Below are positions 38,415 through 45,170 of a stretch of DNA of 64,000 nucleotides, in pieces. Each line of letters opens with the position of its first letter. The stretch's first letter is position 1. The stretch is from Pseudomonadota bacterium (GTDB lineage Bacteria; Pseudomonadota; Alphaproteobacteria; Rhizobiales; Hyphomicrobiaceae). Both the position numbers and the translations under genes were made by a program. The notes below the pieces were generated by a model that was not told the DNA's origin, did not search any database, and was given only the letters and a program-made list of their open reading frames with translations. The stretch covers positions 1-64,000 of the forward strand of contig JAEZAW010000239.1 of the NCBI GenBank assembly GCA_023430315.1, written 5' to 3'.

Positions 38415-39107
38415 ATGCTCCGGAAGTTGCTTGGCGTTTTGGTGCTCACCGGGCTCGCTCAATCCGCATCGGCTCAGGATCGCATGGACTGGATGCCATG
38501 GAACCGGCCCGGCTATGCGCCGCCACCTTATGAAAGGCCCGCACCGCACGAGCGGGAGGCTATCGAGCCACCAGCGGTGATGAACCTAAGTGCGCCACCG
38601 GTCGTCCTCGACGGCGGACCTCGGCCAACAATCTCTTCTGCTTTGCCGGAGCGCGTCGCCTTTAGCAGCTCATATGCCGTTGGCACGATTGTCATCGATA
38701 CCTCGGGGCGACGCCTCTATCTGGTGCAATCGCCCGAAGAAGCGCTGGTCTATCCGGTCTCGGTCGGCCGCGAGGGCTTTGCATGGACAGGGGCAGAAAA
38801 AATCAGCCGGATCGCAAGCTGGCCGGACTGGCATCCGCCGGCGGAAATGCGCGAGCGCGATCCGCGCCTCCCTGAGAAGATGACCGGTGGCGTCCGCAAC
38901 CCGCTTGGTGCAAAAGCCCTTTATCTTGGAAACACCCTCTATCGCATTCACGGCACTGACAACGAGAGCACCATCGGACGCGCCTCGTCCTCCGGCTGCT
39001 TTCGAATGACGAACGGCCACGTGGTCGATTTGGCCTCGCGCGTTAGCACAGGCACCGCGGTGATCGTTCTCGACAAGCTCCCGCAAAACATCGCAGGCCT
39101 TCGTTGA
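38415..39107 (+). CDS. L,D-transpeptidase (YkuD family)
   Basis: 230 residues. A signal peptide (MLRKLLGVLVLTGLAQSASA) and a Pro-rich linker precede a YkuD catalytic domain from about residue 86. The active-site pattern is complete: His179 in YRIHGTDNE and Cys195 in SSSGCFRM. It forms 3-3 peptidoglycan cross-links or attaches proteins to the wall in the periplasm. These enzymes are abundant in Hyphomicrobiales. GAGGGG precedes the ATG. Confidence 0.93.
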   Translation: MLRKLLGVLVLTGLAQSASAQDRMDWMPWNRPGYAPPPYERPAPHEREAIEPPAVMNLSAPPVVLDGGPRPTISSALPERVAFSSSYAVGTIVIDTSGRRLYLVQSPEEALVYPVSVGREGFAWTGAEKISRIASWPDWHPPAEMRERDPRLPEKMTGGVRNPLGAKALYLGNTLYRIHGTDNESTIGRASSSGCFRMTNGHVVDLASRVSTGTAVIVLDKLPQNIAGLR

Positions 39108-39191
39108 GGTAAAGAAGGCGCGACGCCGGACATTGGCCGACCGAACGAATCGTGATCAAGCTGGCTCGAAGGCAGATCACTTCGGACGCGC

Positions 39192-41273
39192 ATGATCGGA
39201 ACTTCGCATCTTGAACAGCTCAATCCCGCCCAGCGGCGCTCAGTCGAGCATGGGGTGAGCGGGATTGGTGCCAATGTCGCGGGTCCGCTGCTCGTGATCG
39301 CGGGCGCCGGCTCTGGCAAGACGAACACACTCGCCCATCGCGTCGCCCATCTGCTTATGCACGGCGCCGACCCCAGCCGGGTGCTGTTACTGACCTTTTC
39401 GCGTCGTGCTGCCGCGGAGATGGAGCGACGTGCCGAGCGCATTGTGGCAGCGACGCGCGGCCAAGAATCCATTGCCGGGCGAAGCCCGATGAGCTGGTCC
39501 GGCACGTTTCACGCGGTCGGCGCCCGCCTGCTGCGTATGTACGCCAACTCGATCGGGCTCGAGCCCGGGTTCACGATCCATGATCGCGAAGATTCTGCCG
39601 ACCTCATCAATCTCGTCCGCCACGAGCTCGGATTCTCAGATAAGGAGAAGCGCTTTCCCTTGAAGGGCACGTGCCTCGGCATCTACTCGCGGGCGGTCAA
39701 TGCGGCGGAGCCACTCGAGGTGGTGCTGCGCAAGCAGTTTCCGTGGTGTGCCGAGTGGGAGAACGAACTACGTGAATTGTTCGATGCCTATGTCGAGGCC
39801 AAGCAGAAGCAGCACGTGCTCGACTACGATGACCTGCTTCTCTACTGGGGCGAGCTTATGCAGGTGCCCGAGCTCTCAGGTGAGATCGGCGCCATGTTTG
39901 ATCATGTGTTGGTCGACGAATACCAGGACACGAACGCGCTACAGGCCTCAATCCTGCATGGCTTGAAGCCGGATGGCGCCGGCCTCACGGTCGTTGGTGA
40001 TGATGCCCAAGCTATCTACGGCTTTCGTGCCGCCTCAGTGCGCAACATCCTCGATTTCCCGCAGCTGTTCGAGCCGCCGGCGGCCATTATCACGCTGGAG
40101 CAGAATTATCGCTCGACGCAGCCAATTCTTACGGCCTCCAATGCTGTTATTGGGCTTGCCCGGGAGCGCTTCACCAAGGATCTGCACTCCGCGCGCACGT
40201 CGAGTGAGAAGCCAGCGCTCGTCACGGTCCCCGACGATTTGGGCCAGGTCAACTACATTGTGTCGGAGATCCTGGCGAGCCGAGAGGCTGGCGTGCGACT
40301 CAAGGAGCAGGCCGTGCTGTTTCGGACGGGGTCGCATAGCGCCATGCTCGAGATCGAGTTGACGCGGCGCAACATTCCTTTCGTGAAGTTCGGTGGATTG
40401 AAGTTCATCGAGGCCGCGCACGTAAAGGATCTGCTCGCGGTACTTCGTTGGGCCGAGAATCCAAATGATCGCGTGACCGGGTTTCGGGTCATACAACTCC
40501 TTGAGGGTGTCGGACCGGGTACAGCCGGCCGAGTGCTCGACAGTATGGCGGGCCGATCACCGACGGATGCGCTTGCGCTGTTCTGTCCGCCTGCCAAAAC
40601 CGCTGACCAGTGGCGTGATTTGGTCGAGCTGATGCGGCGCTTAATGGACCCGGGAGCATCGTGGCCGAGCGATATGGATCTTGCCCGGCAATGGTACCAG
40701 CCGCATCTCGAGCAGAACTATCCCGATGCTCTTATCCGTGCCGGCGATCTCGATCAGCTGCAGCGCATGGCCACTGGCTACCCCACGCGTGCCCGCTTTC
40801 TGACCGATCTCACGCTCGACCCACCGAGTGCCACAAGTGACGAGTCGGGCTCACCTTCTCGTGATGAGGACTATTTGATCCTGTCCACCATTCACTCCGC
40901 CAAAGGGCAGGAGTGGAAGTCGGTATTCGTGCTCAATGTCGTCGACGGCTGCATTCCCTCCGATCTCGGAACCGGCTGCTCAGATAATATCGAGGAAGAG
41001 CGCCGGCTGCTCTATGTCGCCATGACGCGGGCGAAGGACCGGCTTAGCCTTGTGGTGCCGCATCGCTTCTACATCACCCAGCAAGCAAAGCACGGGGACA
41101 AGCATCTCTACGCCATGAGGTCTCGCTTCATCCCGACATCGATTGTCCATTTGTTTGAGCAGCGAGCATGGACAAATGTGGCCAGGTCAGCGCATGTGAA
41201 GTCGGCAGCTAGCAGTGTATCTGTCGATATCAGCGCGCGCATGCGAGGGCGGTGGCGACAGTCCGGCGCGTGA
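39192..41273 (+). CDS. UvrD/Rep-family ATP-dependent DNA helicase
   Basis: A superfamily 1 helicase of 693 residues. Walker A GAGSGKT with Lys43, the Q-motif start LEQLNPAQRRSVE, Walker B DEYQDTN, motif III GDDAQAIYGFRAA, motif IV YRS, motif V TIHSAKGQEW and motif VI VAMTRAK are all present. It is close to the length of UvrD and PcrA but ends soon after motif VI without the long C-terminal tail. UvrD-type helicases act in excision repair and displace proteins from DNA. Its position after ku/ligD adds it to the repair island. Confidence 0.92.
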   Translation: MIGTSHLEQLNPAQRRSVEHGVSGIGANVAGPLLVIAGAGSGKTNTLAHRVAHLLMHGADPSRVLLLTFSRRAAAEMERRAERIVAATRGQESIAGRSPMSWSGTFHAVGARLLRMYANSIGLEPGFTIHDREDSADLINLVRHELGFSDKEKRFPLKGTCLGIYSRAVNAAEPLEVVLRKQFPWCAEWENELRELFDAYVEAKQKQHVLDYDDLLLYWGELMQVPELSGEIGAMFDHVLVDEYQDTNALQASILHGLKPDGAGLTVVGDDAQAIYGFRAASVRNILDFPQLFEPPAAIITLEQNYRSTQPILTASNAVIGLARERFTKDLHSARTSSEKPALVTVPDDLGQVNYIVSEILASREAGVRLKEQAVLFRTGSHSAMLEIELTRRNIPFVKFGGLKFIEAAHVKDLLAVLRWAENPNDRVTGFRVIQLLEGVGPGTAGRVLDSMAGRSPTDALALFCPPAKTADQWRDLVELMRRLMDPGASWPSDMDLARQWYQPHLEQNYPDALIRAGDLDQLQRMATGYPTRARFLTDLTLDPPSATSDESGSPSRDEDYLILSTIHSAKGQEWKSVFVLNVVDGCIPSDLGTGCSDNIEEERRLLYVAMTRAKDRLSLVVPHRFYITQQAKHGDKHLYAMRSRFIPTSIVHLFEQRAWTNVARSAHVKSAASSVSVDISARMRGRWRQSGA

Positions 41274-41363
41274 AGCCCGCACGGGGCAGGACGAGTTTTT
41301 TCAAAGCAGACTGCAGGAGCCCTTGGCTCATCACCGGAAGCCTCTCGAGCCCTTACCGAACGA

Positions 41364-41534
41364 TTAAACCGACGTTGCTGCCGGAGATGACGCGCCTTTG
41401 ACGGCTGTCGAGACTGGCGCCTGCAGCGCCTTCTCCTGCTCGACCAGCATTTGAATCGCTAAGTGCAGTACTGGTGGAAGCACCTCGACGGGCCTGTATT
41501 GAAGCCTTAATCCCTGACCCAGAGACTTTACCAT
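41364..41534 (-). CDS. small unannotated protein (56 aa) under a stress-type promoter
   Basis: MVKSLGQGLRLQYRPVEVLP continues with a helical segment (HLAIQMLVEQEKALQ) and an Ala/Ser-rich tail, ending at a TAA (41364-41366). It is short enough to be missed by automatic calling. Two independent signals support it: GAGAGGT just ahead of the ATG, and an exact GGAAC-N16-CGTT site ending 34 bases upstream. No family is recognised. Confidence 0.55.
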   Translation of the reverse strand: MVKSLGQGLRLQYRPVEVLPPVLHLAIQMLVEQEKALQAPVSTAVKGASSPAATSV

Positions 41535-41568
41535 CGGTTACCTCTCGCAAGCTGATTGATAAGCGCGG

Positions 41569-41593
41569 AACGACTGCACGAGTCCGAGGTTCC
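41569..41593 (-). promoter_or_regulatory. sigma-EcfG-type promoter (GGAAC-N16-CGTT), minus strand
   Basis: On the minus strand GGAAC lies at 41589-41593 and CGTT at 41569-41572. It ends 34 bases before the 56-residue gene's ATG. The plus strand also carries GGAAC here (41567-41571) but with a poor -10 (GGTT). Confidence 0.65.
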
Positions 41594-41708
41594 CCGTGAG
41601 AGCAGAAACATATTTCGCGCGATTTTTAAAAATCAGAAGGGTTTGATTCCCAAGCCGCTGCTTTCGTGTGGCAAGTCCTCACTCCGGTTAGATGGTTTGG
41701 TGCACGAG

Positions 41709-42539
41709 ATGAAGATCGCAACGTTCAACATCAGCAATATCAACCACCGCTTGCCGACCTTGCTGCGATGGCTGAAGGAGGCCGCGCCCGATGCTGTCTG
41801 CCTGCAGGAACTCAAATGTACTGACGAGCAATTCCCCGTCGATGCCATCCGGAGGGCTGGCTACCACGCTGTATGGAAGGGTCAGCGCACCTGGAACGGC
41901 GTCGCAATCTTGGCCAGGAGGGCTGAACCGATCGTCACGCGAACGGCCCTCCCTGGTGATGCCGCGGATAGGCAGGCGCGATACATTGAGGCGGCGGTCG
42001 ACGGCGTGCTCCTGAGCTGTATCTATTTGCCAAATGGAAATCCGCAACCCGGGCCAAAATTTGATTACAAGCTCGCCTGGTTCAAGCGTTTGTCGACGCA
42101 CGCAAAATCACTTCTGAAGGAGGGTGTTCCCACCGTTCTGGCCGGCGACTTCAATGTGGCGCCGACACCGATCGATATCTATCCCACGACCTCATGGGAC
42201 AATGATGCGCTTGTGCATCCGAAAAGCCGCCTTGCTTACGCGCGACTTATCGATCAGGGATGGGCCGACGCTCTGCGGGTGATCTATGGCGATGCCCGCG
42301 TCTACACGTTCTGGCACTACATGCTTCGTCGATGGGAACGTGATGCCGGACTCCGGCTGGATCATCTCTTGCTGAGCCCGGGCATCGCATCGCAGTTGCG
42401 ATCGGCTGGTGTCGATCGCGCGACACGAGGTGAAGTCGGATCGAGCGATCACGCTCCCGTTTGGATCGAGCTTAAGGCGCCTCAACACGCCAGACGTCCC
42501 TCGCCGTCAGCGAAGCGCCGCCGCACCACGAATGCCTGA
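41709..42539 (+). CDS. exonuclease III-family apurinic/apyrimidinic endonuclease
   Basis: 276 residues of the endonuclease/exonuclease/phosphatase fold, closest to XthA/ExoIII. The metal ligands are in MKIATFNIS and CLQELK; the central GDFNVAP and the C-terminal LRLDHLLLS and GSSDHAPVWIEL complete the active site. ExoIII-type enzymes cut at abasic sites and trim 3' ends. I selected the ATG at 41709 because it starts the first strand; the frame is open further upstream. It adds a base-excision function to the repair island. Confidence 0.92.
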   Translation: MKIATFNISNINHRLPTLLRWLKEAAPDAVCLQELKCTDEQFPVDAIRRAGYHAVWKGQRTWNGVAILARRAEPIVTRTALPGDAADRQARYIEAAVDGVLLSCIYLPNGNPQPGPKFDYKLAWFKRLSTHAKSLLKEGVPTVLAGDFNVAPTPIDIYPTTSWDNDALVHPKSRLAYARLIDQGWADALRVIYGDARVYTFWHYMLRRWERDAGLRLDHLLLSPGIASQLRSAGVDRATRGEVGSSDHAPVWIELKAPQHARRPSPSAKRRRTTNA

Positions 42540-42560
42540 TATCGCGCTATGGGCGATAGG

Positions 42561-42740
42561 ATGTTGGGGACCTCCCTTCACTTCCTCGGCGATCAATCAG
42601 GCTCTCGCCGCCACATCGAGCGCATGCTCGACCAATACGCTCCACAATGCCGTCGCGCGCGAATCGTTCGCTACGAGTGCGATGCGCGCGTGACGGCCAT
42701 GATGACGCTTTCGCGCGTACTGTGGCTCCAAGGTTCGGGC
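42561..42740 (+). pseudogene. fragment of a TPR/ATPase-type transcriptional regulator
   Basis: TSLHFLGDQSGSRRHIERML and RVTAMMTLSRVLWLQG resemble the helical repeat region of large winged-helix/ATPase regulators found in Hyphomicrobiales. Only about 60 residues are left, without the DNA-binding or P-loop parts. It follows the exonuclease gene directly. Confidence 0.45.
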
Positions 42741-43088
42741 AGCCGTCGTGAAACTTCAGTCGGCGCGGCTCTTCCAGTATTACGCAGTGTTCCCTTGTTG
42801 CTTTGGCGGAAGGTCTCGCGGCTGGTCGTACAAAGGAGTAGGGCGTCTGCGATAGAGGGGGAGCCGCCTCCGTTTCCGATGAACCCACCCAATTGTGCAA
42901 GCTAGCCCGATAGTTCTCTGGCAACGGGTTTCTCGGACTTAGTGGTCCAAGGAGCTGAAGTTGCCAGCGGAGGAGCGTAAGCAGAACGGCGGCCAACTGA
43001 GGGTTTGAAAGAGAACATATCGGGCCTCTTGTCAGGCCCCTGGTCTCGAAAAGGGAATGTCAGCCACGACCAGTGGCAACGTCACAGC
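42741..43088. other. 348-base gap without a supported gene
   Basis: Frames on both strands here are low-complexity and lack start signals. It lies between the regulator fragment and the FGE-fold gene. Confidence 0.3.
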
Positions 43089-43955
43089 TCAGGGGACGGT
43101 GCGAGCGACCCTGAACCCGATCTTGTCATCGGCGTGTCCAGCAGGATTATGACCGCGGTAGTCGGACTGAATGCGCCGGGGGTCACTATGCCATGCACCT
43201 CCTCGAATAACCCGCTGAGAGCAAGCCTCTGTCAGTACGGCCGAAGCCGTGACTCGTTCGAGTTTGAGACCTGAAAAGCAGTCTTCAGTCCACTCATAGA
43301 CATTTCCGTGCATGTCGTGGAGGCCGAAGGAATTGGCCGGAAATTGCGCGACTGGTGCGGTTTGTATCCAACGATCTTGCCCAGCAGATGCGCCTGAGCA
43401 TGGAGCACATTGCTCGTTCCCGAAGTTGGCAAAGGTCCTGTCGGCGGAGCGGCCCCATGGGAAAGGCGTGCGTGTCTGAGCGCGCGCCGCATACTCCCAT
43501 TCAGCCTCAGAGGGTAATCTGTATTGCCGTCGCGATTTCGTACTGATCCAGCGAATGTAGTCCTGCGCGTCATGCCACGTGACATAAGTGACGGGATGAT
43601 CACTGTCCCGATTGGCATGGTGGAGTAAGGGCCGTGCGCTACAACCCTGCTCTGCGACGCACGCTCGCCATTGTGAGATCGTCACTTCGGTGCGGCTGAG
43701 AGCAAAGGCCTCGACATCGACGGTTCGAAGTGGTGGTAGCGCTCCAATCGCAAGCCAACTTGCCAGAGTTTCGCGTAATCTCAGCTGACGGCCCATGTGG
43801 AATGTGCCGGCAGGTATAAGCACCATCTCGGGACAGGGCTCGCAGTCGATCGACACGTGAGTGCTCGGCCGATCTTCGGGTTGGGCCCGCCATAGGCCCC
43901 ATGCAAGTGCTGAAGCTGATGCGATCGTCGCGAGGATAGCCAGTTTCCAGAACAC
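43089..43955 (-). CDS. FGE-sulfatase-fold protein lacking catalytic cysteines
   Basis: 288 residues. An N-terminal hydrophobic segment (residues ~4-22, signal peptide or anchor) is followed by a full formylglycine-generating-enzyme/C-type-lectin-like fold: MVLIPAGTFHMG, LSRTEVTISQWRACV, YRLPSEAEWEYAARA, DMHGNVYEWTED and the final GFRVARTV. In true FGE the segment after RGGS/RGGA holds two active cysteines; here it reads RGGAWHSDPRR and then SDYRG, with neither. It is therefore probably a non-sulfatase member (EgtB/Pkn1-like or structural). The GTG start has weak AAGAG upstream. Confidence 0.85.
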   Translation of the reverse strand: MFWKLAILATIASASALAWGLWRAQPEDRPSTHVSIDCEPCPEMVLIPAGTFHMGRQLRLRETLASWLAIGALPPLRTVDVEAFALSRTEVTISQWRACVAEQGCSARPLLHHANRDSDHPVTYVTWHDAQDYIRWISTKSRRQYRLPSEAEWEYAARAQTRTPFPWGRSADRTFANFGNEQCAPCSGASAGQDRWIQTAPVAQFPANSFGLHDMHGNVYEWTEDCFSGLKLERVTASAVLTEACSQRVIRGGAWHSDPRRIQSDYRGHNPAGHADDKIGFRVARTVP

Positions 43956-44471
43956 GCTCTTGCTCGTGGCTTATTGAGTTGACCACTACTCACGTCACAA
44001 CGGAAGATTCGCAAGGGCATCGCGAAAATTGAATTGTGTTTGATTGGCAGTGAACCAATCCGGATCCAGCCTGAAGGGGCGGACATCAAGGGCGTTGGAA
44101 GACGCATCGCTGGGCTCCCGAAAGTCATGAAGAACTTGCTCGCCTTAATTCAACAGAGGCTCGATCTCGTAGCGGCGCGCGCGGAGATACCCATCAGCAT
44201 CCTGCTTCGGCGGGTGGCGGCTGAGTAAGGTATGAAGCGCCCGTCGGGTGCGAGCGAGGCATCTATGAAGTGATGTCGTCCCGATCGCAAAAAAAAATCC
44301 AACGATGCAACCTCTGCGATTAGATCAGGGTAAGGACGACCATCGCTATTGTGCAACATACAACCTTGAATCGCTGTTGATAGCGGATTTGCAGGCTTGT
44401 CGGACGCTACTGCACCTTAGCTAATGCCCACATCGCCTATTAGTGGGTGCCGATTTTTGGAGGGGTTTGTG
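43956..44471. other. 516-base gap without a supported gene
   Basis: Frames of 60-70 codons on both strands show no ribosome site or family resemblance. The gap separates the FGE-fold gene from the Hint gene. Confidence 0.3.
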
Positions 44472-45170
44472 ATGGAGCATTCTAGACACGTTGGTTCTGC
44501 CCAGCGCCCGGACGCTCGCCTTAGTCGCCGAAGCCTTGTGGCTGCCGGTGCCCTCCTAGCCACCTTGGGTCCTGCCGCGGCGTCTCGGGCGTTCGCTGAT
44601 AATCCCAACGAAGGAAATATCCCTGGCTGCGTGCCCTCTAACACTCAGCCGAAGAAGTGCGTCTGTTTCCTTCGCGGAACACGTCTTCAGACGCCGAGCG
44701 GTGATATCGCAATTGAAGCGCTCAGGATTGGCGACCACGTTACATTGCATGGTGGCGACGTTCGCACGATTAGATGGATCGGGAGGCTGGATTATCCAAA
44801 GGCAGGCGGATGGAGCAAAGAGGTGCTGCCAGTTCGCATCGCTAAGGGCGCGCTCGGACAGGACATGCCGCATCGGGACCTCTTTGTCTCGCAAGCGCAT
44901 CTGCTGTACCTCAACGGCGTTCTGATCCCGGCGTCGGACATCATAAACGGCATTACCATCTCCGTCGTAACTCCGGAGAGCGATACGCTTCAATACGTCC
45001 ACGTCGAGCTAGATCATCACGCCGTTCTCGTTGCGGAGGGCGCGCCGTGCGAGAGCTTCAGAAATGCGCACGAGAGCTGGCGCACATTCGACAACGCCTC
45101 CTCGACAGCATATGGTTTCCTGATCAGCTCGAAACCGTGCCGGCCATCCTCGGCCAGCACTTGGCTATAG
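44472..45170 (+). CDS. Tat-exported Hint-domain protein
   Basis: 232 residues. The N-terminus carries a twin-arginine signal (SRRSLVAAGALLATLGPAAAS, cleavage near RAFA). A Hint (hedgehog/intein) domain starts at CFLRGTRLQTPSG, continues with IEALRIGDHVTLHGG, and contains RDLFVSQAHLLYLNG and VELDHHAVLVAEG, the strands with conserved histidines. Intein-like Hint domains cleave at the N-terminal Cys; bacterial relatives are often part of secreted adhesins. No other domain is attached. The ATG has GGAGGGG upstream. Its last 154 bases overlap the end of the convergent kinase gene, so one 3' end may have been rearranged. Confidence 0.8.
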   Translation: MEHSRHVGSAQRPDARLSRRSLVAAGALLATLGPAAASRAFADNPNEGNIPGCVPSNTQPKKCVCFLRGTRLQTPSGDIAIEALRIGDHVTLHGGDVRTIRWIGRLDYPKAGGWSKEVLPVRIAKGALGQDMPHRDLFVSQAHLLYLNGVLIPASDIINGITISVVTPESDTLQYVHVELDHHAVLVAEGAPCESFRNAHESWRTFDNASSTAYGFLISSKPCRPSSASTWL

